Source of the DNA: Burkholderiales bacterium
GTDB lineage: Bacteria; Pseudomonadota; Gammaproteobacteria; Burkholderiales; Burkholderiaceae_C
Length of the DNA stretch: 64,000 nt
Direction: 5' to 3'
Assembly (NCBI GenBank): GCA_013044035.1
Contig: JABEVE010000031.1
Location: forward strand, 62,001 to 126,000
The translations under genes were made by a program, and so were the position numbers. The notes beneath the pieces were generated by a model that saw nothing but the letters and a program-made list of their open reading frames with translations, did not search any database and had not been told where the DNA came from. This document shows, piece by piece, positions 55,768-64,000 of the stretch (position 1 is its first letter; every line of letters begins with the position of its first letter).

Positions 55768-57568
55768 GGCTCATGCCCGATCCGAGCCCAAGAGCGCGCC
55801 GCGCGCGATGCATGGGCCGCTGGACTGGCGCGACGTGCTGCATTGGCTCCACGACGACAACTTCATCGACGATGCCGGTCTGCGCCAGGGGCTGGACCGC
55901 TGTGCCCATGCCAGCGAGCGCCTGCACGCGCTGCACAAGGTGGCCAATGCCGGGTTGATGCGTGTTGCAGACGCCAAGGCGCTCGATCTGGATCAGCTGA
56001 CCGCCTGGCTGGCCGGACGCGCCGACATGCCCCTGGTGCGCATCGATCCGCTGAAAGTCGACATCGGCAAGATCGGCGATCTGATTTCGCTCAACTACGC
56101 CGAGCGCCATCGAATCCTGCCGGTGGCAGCCGACGCCCTGGGCGTGACCATCGTCACCGCCGAGCCCTTCGACCTGGGCTGGAAGACCGAGCTGGAGCGC
56201 ATGCTGCGCCGGCCCATCCAGCTGGCTGTGGCGAACCCGGTGGACATCACGCGCTACACCATCGAGTTTTTCAACCTGGCGCGCTCGGTGCGCCAAGCGC
56301 ACAAGAACAGCGCCACGGCGGGCATGAGCGGGGTCAACCAGTTCGAGCAACTGGTGGAACTGGGCAGGAGCGGCCGTGCTCTCGATGCCAATGACGCCGG
56401 CGTGGTGCAGGTGGTCGATTGGCTATGGCAATACGCCTTCGAGCAGCGCGCCTCCGACATCCACCTGGAGCCGAGGCGCGAGCTGGGCGTCATCCGCTTT
56501 CGCATCGACGGCGTGCTGCAAACGGTTTATCAGCTGCCGCCTGCGGTGATGAACGCCATGACCAGCCGTGTCAAGCTGCTGGGCCGTATGGACGTGGTGG
56601 AAAAGCGCCGCCCGCAGGACGGGCGCATCAAGACCCGTCGGCCCACGGGCGACGAAATCGAGTTGCGCCTGTCCACGTTGCCCACGGCCTTCGGCGAAAA
56701 ACTGGTGATGCGCATTTTCGACCCCGACGTGGTGCTGCGCGACATGGCTGCTTTGGGTTTTCCCAGCGCCGAGGGTGCGCGCTGGAACGAACTGACCAAC
56801 CGCCCCCACGGCATCGTCCTGGTCACCGGGCCCACCGGCAGCGGCAAGACCACCACGCTGTATTCCACGCTTAAACGCCTGGCGACCGATGAGGTGAATG
56901 TCTGCACGGTGGAAGACCCGATCGAGATGGTCGAGCCCGCGTTCAACCAGATGCAGGTGCAGGCAGGCCTCGACATCGGCTTCGCTGATGGCTTGCGGGC
57001 CCTCATGCGGCAGGATCCGGACATCATCATGGTGGGTGAAATTCGTGACCGCGAGACGGCCGACATGGCGGTCCAGGCCGCCCTCACCGGCCACCTCGTC
57101 CTGTCCACCCTGCACACCAACGACGCGCCGGGCAGCATTGCCCGTCTGCTCGAACTTGGTGTGGCACCCTATCTGGTCAGCGCCACCGTGCTCGGCGTGC
57201 TGGCGCAGCGTCTAGTGCGCACCTTGTGCGCTCATTGCAGGCAACCCGACGATGCGTTCGACCAGGCCACCTTCCAGCAGGCCGTGACGCCTTGGAAGCC
57301 GAGCACCAAGGTGTCGCCCTACAAGCCGATGGGCTGCCTGGAATGCCGCAACACCGGGTATCTCGGCCGCGTCGGGTTGTACGAGTTGCTGGTGTTCAGC
57401 CCGGCCTTGCGCACGCTGGTTGCCGCTGCCGCGCCGCTGGATGCGCTGCGTCAGCAGGCCGTGAAGGACGGCATGCGTCCGTTGCGCCTGGCGGGTGCCC
57501 TGAAGGTGGCCGAGGGCAGCACCACGCTCGACGAAGTGTTGCGCGCCACGCCGGCCGCGCAAGGCTGA
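55733..57568 (+). CDS. GspE/PilB-family secretion/pilus ATPase
   Basis: Hexameric cytoplasmic ATPase of the type II secretion/type IV pilus class. The 611-residue product has an N-terminal MshEN-like domain (PLVRIDPLKVDIGKIGDLI), Walker A GPTGSGKTTTLYS, the Asp box, Walker B MRQDPDIIMVGEIRDRETA, the His box LSTLHTNDAPGS and a zinc tetracysteine (CAHCRQ and CLECRN). No pilus or secretion partner genes are nearby, so its system is encoded elsewhere. The start at 55733 lies within the glycosylase gene; ATG 55808 (MHGPLDWRD) is an alternative. Confidence 0.92.
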   Translation: MQASRPATPKAEAHARSEPKSAPRAMHGPLDWRDVLHWLHDDNFIDDAGLRQGLDRCAHASERLHALHKVANAGLMRVADAKALDLDQLTAWLAGRADMPLVRIDPLKVDIGKIGDLISLNYAERHRILPVAADALGVTIVTAEPFDLGWKTELERMLRRPIQLAVANPVDITRYTIEFFNLARSVRQAHKNSATAGMSGVNQFEQLVELGRSGRALDANDAGVVQVVDWLWQYAFEQRASDIHLEPRRELGVIRFRIDGVLQTVYQLPPAVMNAMTSRVKLLGRMDVVEKRRPQDGRIKTRRPTGDEIELRLSTLPTAFGEKLVMRIFDPDVVLRDMAALGFPSAEGARWNELTNRPHGIVLVTGPTGSGKTTTLYSTLKRLATDEVNVCTVEDPIEMVEPAFNQMQVQAGLDIGFADGLRALMRQDPDIIMVGEIRDRETADMAVQAALTGHLVLSTLHTNDAPGSIARLLELGVAPYLVSATVLGVLAQRLVRTLCAHCRQPDDAFDQATFQQAVTPWKPSTKVSPYKPMGCLECRNTGYLGRVGLYELLVFSPALRTLVAAAAPLDALRQQAVKDGMRPLRLAGALKVAEGSTTLDEVLRATPAAQG

Positions 57569-57619
57569 GTACTGCCGCTTGCGGCCCTCGTGTCACGGCA
57601 ACTCCAAAGGAATTTTTCG

Positions 57620-58435
57620 ATGTTCAAGCACAAGCATGTTCTGAGTGTGGCGGTGTTGCTGAGCAGCGCGGGTGTCGCTGGCGCCTTCAATCTCGGCGAC
57701 CTGCAAAATCAGCTCGGCGGTGCCCTGCAGCAAGCCCAGCCGAACATGGCGCAACAAACGGCGCCGCAGGCCGACAGCGGCGCCATGGGGCAGGGCGTAT
57801 TCACCCGCACGCCGGCGCTGGCGGCTCTGAGTTCAAGCGAGGTCGGGCAGGGCTTGAAGGCCGCGCTGTCACGCGGGGTGGATACGGCTGTCAGCACCCT
57901 GGGGCGCGCCAATGGGTTCTATGGCAGCCCGAAATGGCGTATTCCGCTGCCTCCGGCGCTGGACAAGGCCAGCAGCTTGATGCGCATGGCCGGCATGGGT
58001 TCGCGGGCGGACGCGCTTGACCTGGCCATCAACCGTGCCGCCGAGGCCGCCGTGCCCGAGGCCAAGACCCTGCTGGTGAGTGCAGTCAAAAGCATGAGCA
58101 TCGCCGACGCCAAAGGCATCCTCACCGGCGGCAACGAGGCAGCGACCGCATACTTCAAGCGCAAGACCGAGGCGCCGCTGACGCAGAAGTTCCTGCCCAT
58201 CGTGCGCCAGGCCACGGCCCAGGTCGGCCTGGCGCAAACCTACGATCACTACGCCGGCCAGGCGGCGCAGTTCGGGCTGGTCAAGGCCGATCAGTCGAAC
58301 ATCGACAGCTACGTCACGCAGCAGGCGCTGGATCGCCTGTACCAAGCCATCGGTGAAGAAGAAAAAGCCATTCGCAGCGACCCGGTGGGAACCGGCAGCG
58401 CCCTGATCGGCAAGGTGTTCGGCGCGTTGCGCTGA
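57620..58435 (+). CDS. DUF4197 exported protein
   Basis: A 271-residue protein with a signal peptide (LSVAVLLSSAGVAGAFN) and the DUF4197 domain: LSSSEVGQGLKAALSRGVDTAV, IPLPPALDKASSLMRMAGMG, ILTGGNEAATAYFKRKTE and ALDRLYQAIGEEEKAIRSDP. The family is periplasmic or lipoprotein-like with no established function. The start at 57620 is supported by AAAGGA 8 nt upstream. It lies 51 bp after the ATPase gene. Confidence 0.88.
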   Translation: MFKHKHVLSVAVLLSSAGVAGAFNLGDLQNQLGGALQQAQPNMAQQTAPQADSGAMGQGVFTRTPALAALSSSEVGQGLKAALSRGVDTAVSTLGRANGFYGSPKWRIPLPPALDKASSLMRMAGMGSRADALDLAINRAAEAAVPEAKTLLVSAVKSMSIADAKGILTGGNEAATAYFKRKTEAPLTQKFLPIVRQATAQVGLAQTYDHYAGQAAQFGLVKADQSNIDSYVTQQALDRLYQAIGEEEKAIRSDPVGTGSALIGKVFGALR

Positions 58436-58531
58436 GATCGAAGTCAACAATCGTGCGGTTCGATCCGTTCGCCAGTCTCGTCGCCATGCCCAGCGTTTTT
58501 CCAAGCGACTTGCTCCGTACCAGGGCGCGAC

Positions 58532-59770
58532 ATGGCGCGCGGCGACCATCGCATGACGCCGACTGAACCCCCGTCTGTCTTGCAACCAGCGTGGGCGCTG
58601 TGGTGCGCGGGCGACGCGCCGGACATGCGCACGCTGACCCTAGGGGGTGCCTGGACGGTGCATGGACTGGATCCGGCACCCGCGCTTCATCTGCCGGCGG
58701 GCTGCACCACGGTGCGCCTCACGGTCGTGGGAGATGCAACCATCCATGCCGCAACCCTTGTCACCACCCGGGACATGCCCGCGGCCGAGCCCGCGGCCGT
58801 GGTGCCCTTGCAACTCGACACGGCCGGCGCCCTCGTGCTCGGGCGCAGTCTGAAGGCCTGGGCCGATGCCGGCATCGTGGTCGATCGCAGCGCGCTCACC
58901 CCGGCCCACCGCCAGTTGCTCGATCTGGTGCTGGCCCGTGCCGCGCCGGCCCCGCAGTTGCAGCCCAGGGCGCATGCCGGCCTGCTTGGCGACATCGGCC
59001 GTGCCGCGGTTGCGGCAGTGCGCGAGGGCCGTGAATTTCTCGCCTTCGTGGGCGAACTGGCATGGCGTGGCGTGCCCTTGTTGCTGACCTTCTGGCGCAT
59101 TCGCTGGCGTGAGGTGGTGGCCGAAATCGATGCTGCCGGGCTGCGCGCCCTGGGCATCGTTGGTCTGCTGTCGTTTCTCATCGGCATGGTCATGGCCTAC
59201 CAGGGCGGCGCCACGCTGGCCACCTACGGTGCCAACATTCTGATCGTCAACCTGGTGGCCATCATCACCCTGCGTGAACTCGGTCCCTTGCTGGCAGCCA
59301 TTCTGGTGGCGGGGCGTACCGGCTCGTCGTACACCGCGCAACTCGGCACCATGCGCATCACCGAGGAAATCGACGCGCTGCAGGCCTTGGGCTTGTCGCC
59401 ATTCGAGATGCTGGTGTTTCCCAAAGTCGTCGCACTGGTCATCACCCTGCCGTTGCTGTCGCTGTTTGCCGATGTGATGGGGTTGATCGGCGGCGGCGTC
59501 GTAGCTTCTGCCGGCTATGGTGTGCCGTGGAATGAATACCTGTCGCGCATTCCCCAAGTGGTCGGGGTCCAGACCTTGATGCTCGGCCTGGCCAAGGCGC
59601 CGGTCTTCGCCGTGATCATTGCGCTGGTTGGCTGCATGCAGGGGCTGCGCGTGTCGGGCAGTGCAGCCAGCGTGGGCCGCGCCACCACGGTTGCCGTGGT
59701 GCAGTCCATTTTCCTGGTGATCGTGATCGATGCCGGGTTTTCCATCGTCTACAACCTGCTTGGGCTATGA
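58532..59770 (+). CDS. MlaE-family lipid ABC transporter permease with N-terminal STAS-like region
   Basis: Inner-membrane permease of an MCE lipid-transport system. The first ~130 residues form a soluble MlaB/STAS-like region (LTLGGAWTVHGL, VVPLQLDTAGALVLGRSLKAW). The MlaE domain follows with about five to six membrane helices and the conserved blocks LSFLIGMVMAYQGGATLATYG, LGPLLAAILVAGRTGSSYTA and LGTMRITEEIDALQALGLSP. Length 412. The ATPase gene overlaps its stop by 4 bp. An alternative start is ATG 58553. Confidence 0.92.
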   Translation: MARGDHRMTPTEPPSVLQPAWALWCAGDAPDMRTLTLGGAWTVHGLDPAPALHLPAGCTTVRLTVVGDATIHAATLVTTRDMPAAEPAAVVPLQLDTAGALVLGRSLKAWADAGIVVDRSALTPAHRQLLDLVLARAAPAPQLQPRAHAGLLGDIGRAAVAAVREGREFLAFVGELAWRGVPLLLTFWRIRWREVVAEIDAAGLRALGIVGLLSFLIGMVMAYQGGATLATYGANILIVNLVAIITLRELGPLLAAILVAGRTGSSYTAQLGTMRITEEIDALQALGLSPFEMLVFPKVVALVITLPLLSLFADVMGLIGGGVVASAGYGVPWNEYLSRIPQVVGVQTLMLGLAKAPVFAVIIALVGCMQGLRVSGSAASVGRATTVAVVQSIFLVIVIDAGFSIVYNLLGL

Positions 59771-60561
59771 GCGGCGCAGACCTGGTGATCGAGGCCAGCG
59801 GCATCGTCAACCGCTTCGACCACAACGTGGTGCACGAGGGGCTGAACCTCGCCATTCCGCGTGGCTGCATCATGGCCCTGGTAGGCGGCTCGGGCACGGG
59901 CAAGACGGTGTTGCTGCGCACGCTCATTCTGCTGCGCGAACCCCAGGGTGGAAGCCTGCAACTCTTTGGCCAGGATGCGCGGGCTGCTCAGTATTCGGCA
60001 CGTCAACGCCTGCGTCAGCGCATCGGTGTGCTGTTCCAGGGCGGCGCGTTGTTCAGCGGCCTGACCGTGCTGGAAAACGTGCTGCTGCCGATTCGCGAAC
60101 ATGGTGCGGTGGCGCGCGCCGACCTGGCCGACTTGGGCATGCTGAAGCTGCGTCTCGCCGGGCTGCCGCAGGACGCCGCGCACAAGTATCCGGCCGAGCT
60201 GTCCGGCGGCATGGTCAAGCGCGCAGCGCTGGCACGGGCGCTGGCGCTCGACCCGGAGCTGCTGGTGCTGGACGAGCCCACATCGGGCCTCGACCCCATC
60301 GGCGCCTCGGCATTCGACCGACTCGTGCGGGAATTGCGCGACCTGCTCGGGCTCACCATACTGCAAGCCACACACGACCTCGACTCCATCTGGCATGGCA
60401 GCGACACCGTGGCCTTTCTCGCACGCAAGCGTGTGCTGGCGCTGGGCCCGGCCGCCGAGCTGGCGCAGCGCGGCGAACCTGAACTGGTGGCCTATTTTCG
60501 CGAGGGCCGCTCGCTCGCCTTTTTGCACGAGTTGCAAGCTGCATCGGGAACGGGCGCATGA
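59767..60561 (+). CDS. ABC transporter ATP-binding protein (MlaF-like)
   Basis: Cytoplasmic ATPase that drives the MlaE permease. The 264-residue product has Walker A GGSGTGKTVLLR near residue 39, the Q-loop VLFQGGALFSGLTVLEN, the signature LSGGMVKRAALARALALDPE, Walker B LLVLDEPTSGLDP and the switch histidine in ATHDLDS. The extended C-terminal helix is usual for MlaF. Confidence 0.94.
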   Translation: MSGADLVIEASGIVNRFDHNVVHEGLNLAIPRGCIMALVGGSGTGKTVLLRTLILLREPQGGSLQLFGQDARAAQYSARQRLRQRIGVLFQGGALFSGLTVLENVLLPIREHGAVARADLADLGMLKLRLAGLPQDAAHKYPAELSGGMVKRAALARALALDPELLVLDEPTSGLDPIGASAFDRLVRELRDLLGLTILQATHDLDSIWHGSDTVAFLARKRVLALGPAAELAQRGEPELVAYFREGRSLAFLHELQAASGTGA

Positions 60562-60595
60562 TGAACACGATTTTTTGCTGCAGCGGAGTCGCATG

Positions 60596-61564
60596 ATGGA
60601 GTCGAAGATCAATTACACCGCTGTGGGCGTGTTCGTCGTCCTGCTCGGGCTCATGCTGGGCGGTGCCGCCTGGTGGCTGGCGACAGGCAAGAAGCAGGGC
60701 AACACCACGCCCTATCTCATCTTCGCCACCGACAACGTCAATGGGCTGCGGGACTCCAGCAATGTGCTGTACCGTGGCGTCAAGGTGGGGCAGGTGCATT
60801 CGATCGAAATCGATCCGAGCAATCCAACGCTGATTCGCATCCGTGTCGACATCGACAAGAACGTCCCGGTGCGGGCCGACACGGTTGCCCAGTTGAGCCC
60901 GCAAGGTGTCACCGGGCTGTCGGTGCTCAATCTGAGTGGGGGCGCTTCCCCCGCGCCTCTGAAAGCGCGGCCGAATCAGCCTTATCCCGTGATCCGCTAT
61001 GCACCCTCGGTATTTTCGCGGCTGGAAGGCGGTTTGAATGATGCCACCATCACGCTGTCGAAAATCGCCAGCCGTCTTGATCTGCTGCTGAGCAACCGGA
61101 ACATCGAGGCCATCGGCCAGAGTCTGTCCCACGTTGCCAGCCTGACGCAGACCTTGGACGCGCACCGCCAGGACATCGCGCAAACGCTGGCGAATCTGCG
61201 CCAGTCCAGCCAGGATTTGGCAGCGATGGGTGCCCAGGGCCAAAAACTCACTGTCCAGGGCACCCAGTTGCTGGCCCAGCTTTCCGAGACCACGCAACAC
61301 CTGCAAACCACCCTAGCGGCCATGGACCAGGCGGCCGAAAGTTGGCACGAGGCCGGGCAGGGTGCGGTCAAGCTTGGTGCTGCCGGATCGAAGGCGGTGG
61401 ATCAGTTGCAGAACCGCACCCTGCCGGGCTTCGACCGCCTGACCGACAACCTGCAGCAACTCAGCAGTCAGCTCACCGAACTCGTTCGCGGCCTCAAGAC
61501 CAACCCGAGCCAACTGCTTTATGGCACGCCCCTGCCGCCGCCGGGCCCCGGAGAACAGCGATGA
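60596..61564 (+). CDS. MCE-domain lipid-binding protein (MlaD-like)
   Basis: Periplasmic, membrane-anchored substrate-binding component. The 322-residue product has one N-terminal helix (VGVFVVLLGLMLGGAAWWLA), the MCE domain (GLRDSSNVLYRGVKVGQVHSIEI without break; also AQLSPQGVTGLSVLNL) and a long helical, Gln-rich C-terminal half likely to form a coiled coil. Two in-frame ATGs occur at 60593 and 60596; GGAG at 60585-60588 is better spaced for the second. Its stop overlaps the lipoprotein start. Confidence 0.9.
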   Translation: MESKINYTAVGVFVVLLGLMLGGAAWWLATGKKQGNTTPYLIFATDNVNGLRDSSNVLYRGVKVGQVHSIEIDPSNPTLIRIRVDIDKNVPVRADTVAQLSPQGVTGLSVLNLSGGASPAPLKARPNQPYPVIRYAPSVFSRLEGGLNDATITLSKIASRLDLLLSNRNIEAIGQSLSHVASLTQTLDAHRQDIAQTLANLRQSSQDLAAMGAQGQKLTVQGTQLLAQLSETTQHLQTTLAAMDQAAESWHEAGQGAVKLGAAGSKAVDQLQNRTLPGFDRLTDNLQQLSSQLTELVRGLKTNPSQLLYGTPLPPPGPGEQR

Positions 61565-62202
61565 ACACGACTGCACGTCACGCCGCATGGGCGCTGGTTT
61601 GCTTGGGGGCTCTCGCCGCCGCGGGTTGTTCACTGCCCATCACCCGCCAGCCATCGCAAACCTCCTATCGCTTGCAGGCCACGGCACAGCACGGGCCTGA
61701 CGCCGTATCGGCTGCGTCGATCCAACCAACTGTCATTCACCTGTTGCCCCTGGGCGCAGCTCCAGGCCTGGGGGGTACAGGGATGTTGTACAGCCCCCGC
61801 CCCGGTGTGCTCATGCCGTATCGCGACAGCCGCTGGCTGGCGCCGCCGGCGGACCTGATGCGTTCCGCCTTGGCCCAGGGCCTGTCGCGCCAGCCCTGGG
61901 TGAGCGCGGTGGAGCAAGACCAGCCGCTGGCTCCCGCCGACTGGACTGTGCATTGCGAGCTGACTCGTCTGGAGCAGGACATCCACCATGGCCCGGGCGT
62001 GGTACGGCTCGATCTGGCCTGCCAACTGGCCCAGTCCAGCCCGCTGCGCGTCGTCGCGCACTGGCAGGTGGACGGCACGCAGCCGACTGCGGTGAACGAT
62101 GCTGCCCACTACGCCGCAGCCGCGCAGACGCTGCTGGACCGTGCCGTGCAGGCTGTGGTGCAGCGGGTTGCGGCCGTGCTGGAGCAGCGAGGGGCTGGTT
62201 GA
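61561..62202 (+). CDS. ABC-type transport auxiliary lipoprotein (PqiC-like)
   Basis: Outer-membrane lipoprotein partner of MCE systems. The 213-residue product has a signal sequence with lipobox LAAAGC, then SLPITRQPSQTSYRLQ, the beta-strand block PGVLMPYRDSRWLAPPADLM, and VHCELTRLEQDIHHGPGVV with a C-terminal helix. It is translationally coupled (ATGA) to the MlaD-like gene, so the four genes 58532-62202 form one operon. Confidence 0.88.
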   Translation: MNTTARHAAWALVCLGALAAAGCSLPITRQPSQTSYRLQATAQHGPDAVSAASIQPTVIHLLPLGAAPGLGGTGMLYSPRPGVLMPYRDSRWLAPPADLMRSALAQGLSRQPWVSAVEQDQPLAPADWTVHCELTRLEQDIHHGPGVVRLDLACQLAQSSPLRVVAHWQVDGTQPTAVNDAAHYAAAAQTLLDRAVQAVVQRVAAVLEQRGAG

Positions 62203-62300
62203 CGCCGCTGGTCGACCTCGCTCAAGCAGTCGAGGCGTCGTTTCTGGACGCCCTCGACGTTTTCGGTGCCCGAGGTGAAGTCGCCGACCTGGAGAGCAGT

Positions 62301-64000
62301 TCAAGCACCGGCTTCGAGGGCCGAGTCCGGTGCGTAGGACGTGCTGGGGTCGGGCTCGGAGGTGGAGGCGGTCGGGTCGAGTTGGTGCGCCACTGGAGCC
62401 ATGTCCTGGGTCCGAATGGGGTGCAGCAGCAGTTTCCAGAATTGATCGCGTACCGACAGACTCAATTTTTGGAGTCGATGCACATGCATCACGGCGTCTT
62501 CCTGCGGCGCTTCGGCGATGGCGCGCAGGCATGCATGGAAGGCCTCATGGTCCGCGATGAGTTTGCGAAAACCCGGGACATGTCCATACTCGGTAGCTTG
62601 GCTCTCGCACCAGCGCCCGAGAGCGCAACGCTTACTGGCATCGACATGGGCGAGACGCTCGCGTTCACCGGCATCGAGCGTGCCGACCTTGGCACGTGCC
62701 AGACTTCTGCCGTGTTCGACCACCGCGCGAATCGCTTCGGTGTCGATCGCCTTTTGCCAGGCCAGAGTCGCGGTCCAGGGGAGCCGTCGTGGCCAGTCTT
62801 GCAGCCAGATCTCCAACTCCTGTGCCGGCATGGGCTTGGCGATGGCATAGCCCTGCAACTTGCGGCATCCCAGCGCCACCAGGGCATGCGCCTGGCGGGG
62901 TGTGCGCACGCCTTCGGCCACGGCGCTCAGGCCCATCATCCGAGCCGTGCGCAACAGGCCATAGGTGATGCTGAGGTCGGCGCTTTCGTCGAACAGGTTA
63001 CTGGTGAAACGGCGGTCGATCTTCACCGCCGAGGCTTCGAGCAACTGCAAATGCGTCAGACTGGCGCTACCGGTGCCAAAATCATCCAGGCTCACCTCGA
63101 CGCCCATGCGGCGGCATGCGGTGACGACGTGGTGGGCGATGTGGCCGTTGAGTTCGGAGCCATGCTCCGTGAGCTCCAGCACCAGCCAATCCGGTGAGCA
63201 TTGCGGATGGCGCTCCAGTGCTTCGCGCAGGTTGGCCAGGAACTGGGGCTGCAGGAAATGTTGCGGGCTGATGTTGATGCATACGCGCAGCATGCGTCCA
63301 TCCCGACGCCAGCGCAAAACCTGGCTGAGCGCGGTGTCGAGGACGAAACGCCCGAGCGGAGCGGCCAGTCGGGGGTCATCGAGCACAGCCTCGAACTCGG
63401 CAGCGTCGTGCAGACCATCGTCGTCGCGCAGGCGCAGCAGCGCCTCGACATCATCGACGCGAGGATCCCCGGCTCTCTTGCCGGGCTCGACCGTGAGAAT
63501 GGGCTGATAGTGCAGTTCCAATTGCCGCGCCTGCAGGGCAAGCTTGACCCAGCTCAGCAGGCGCTCGCGGTCATGAATCTGCCGTTCCATGCTCGGGTCG
63601 AAAATACGGTACTGGTTGCGCCCATGCCGCTTGGCTGCGTACATGGCCAGATCGGCGTGCCGCAGAAGCGCATCCGGGCCCACCGCATCGGACTTGTCGT
63701 GCAGCACCAGACCAAGCGACAGGCTGCTGTACAGGGCCTGGCCTTCAAGAACGAAGGGAGTCTCCATGGTTTTCAGCAGGAGTGCCGCATGGTGGCGCAA
63801 CTGGTGCTCGTTCTGACAATGGGGCAGCACGACGGCGTACTCGTCACCACCCAATCGGGCGAGCAGGTCGCCGCGGTGCAGCACAGCACTCAGGCGTTTG
63901 CCCACTTCGATCAGCAGCGCGTCTCCAGCGGCATGGCCAAGACGATCGTTCACGTCCTTGAAGTTGTCCAGGTCCATCAAACCGACGACCAGTTTTGAGT
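62301..64000 (-). CDS. GGDEF-EAL cyclic-di-GMP protein with CZB-like zinc-binding tail (5' end outside window)
   Basis: Signalling protein of cyclic-di-GMP turnover; about 566 residues are visible and the frame is open to the right edge. The GGDEF domain has LMDLDNFKDVNDRLGH and the active-site loop GGDEY (63837-63851). The EAL domain follows with LELHYQPI, VEALLRLRDD, CINISPQHF, LELTEHGSELN, SLDDFGTGSASLTHLQLL and VKIDRRF. After it comes a CZB-like region: VEHGRSLARAKVG, CALGRWCE and HEAFHACL supply His and Cys in the usual order. Zinc responsiveness is inferred. Confidence 0.9.
   Translation of the reverse strand, partial: SKLVVGLMDLDNFKDVNDRLGHAAGDALLIEVGKRLSAVLHRGDLLARLGGDEYAVVLPHCQNEHQLRHHAALLLKTMETPFVLEGQALYSSLSLGLVLHDKSDAVGPDALLRHADLAMYAAKRHGRNQYRIFDPSMERQIHDRERLLSWVKLALQARQLELHYQPILTVEPGKRAGDPRVDDVEALLRLRDDDGLHDAAEFEAVLDDPRLAAPLGRFVLDTALSQVLRWRRDGRMLRVCINISPQHFLQPQFLANLREALERHPQCSPDWLVLELTEHGSELNGHIAHHVVTACRRMGVEVSLDDFGTGSASLTHLQLLEASAVKIDRRFTSNLFDESADLSITYGLLRTARMMGLSAVAEGVRTPRQAHALVALGCRKLQGYAIAKPMPAQELEIWLQDWPRRLPWTATLAWQKAIDTEAIRAVVEHGRSLARAKVGTLDAGERERLAHVDASKRCALGRWCESQATEYGHVPGFRKLIADHEAFHACLRAIAEAPQEDAVMHVHRLQKLSLSVRDQFWKLLLHPIRTQDMAPVAHQLDPTASTSEPDPSTSYAPDSALEAGA

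Overview
The window is high-G+C chromosomal DNA of a betaproteobacterium (Burkholderiales). Gene order (cysS-alkA-accA-tilS-lysC, ileS-lspA, yajQ/murB, rpmB-rpmG, coaBC-dut) fits that group. The lithotrophic sulfur genes (an Acidithiobacillus-like sulfide:quinone oxidoreductase, a SoeABC-type sulfite-oxidizing enzyme, YeeE/YedE membrane proteins, an exported rhodanese) suggest a sulfur oxidizer such as Thiomonas. That genus is inferred from gene content, not from a database match.

Layout. 1-5.2 kb: 3' part of cysS, a 3-methyladenine-DNA glycosylase, accA, tilS and lysC. 5.2-9.8 kb: a QseBC/TctDE-like two-component system on the minus strand, an MFS transporter and a quinone reductase. 9.8-14.4 kb: ribF, ileS, lspA on the minus strand. 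14.4-23.1 kb: cold-shock gene with leader and terminator, DedA protein, trpS with a C-terminal extension, site-2 protease, YciO/YrdC protein, PHP phosphoesterase, a frameshifted YbaK-type deacylase, plsY, a retropepsin-like protease, yajQ and murB.

23.1-35.5 kb is the sulfur region. A minus-strand group (two half-size YeeE/YedE proteins, an exported NPCAP-repeat protein, a protein of unknown function with a His-rich motif, a periplasmic double-rhodanese) diverges from sqr across a 474-bp gap. That gap holds a TTGAC-N4-GTCAA operator-like site and a 22-bp perfect palindrome. Further right an old-yellow-enzyme gene diverges from soeABC. Together these could oxidize sulfide at the membrane, handle the resulting sulfane sulfur in the periplasm and across the inner membrane, and oxidize sulfite on the cytoplasmic side; this pathway is inferred.

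35.5-64 kb: gabD, alaS, coaBC-dut, a DUF2062 protein, SlyD-type isomerase, RoxA-type oxygenase with a coupled unknown gene, a repeat-rich small lipoprotein, rpmB-rpmG, apaH, a phosphomannomutase-waaC-waaA envelope group, a rhodanese, a Pcm-like methyltransferase, an NRAMP-like transporter behind a Fur-like box, uppP, trmB, tRNA-Gly(CCC), a deoxyinosine glycosylase, a lone GspE/PilB-type ATPase, a DUF4197 protein, an Mla/MCE lipid-transport operon, and the 3' part of a GGDEF-EAL protein with a CZB-like zinc-binding tail that runs off the right edge.

The only gene-free stretch over 300 bp is 26680-27153. No CRISPR array, insertion sequence or prophage was seen.
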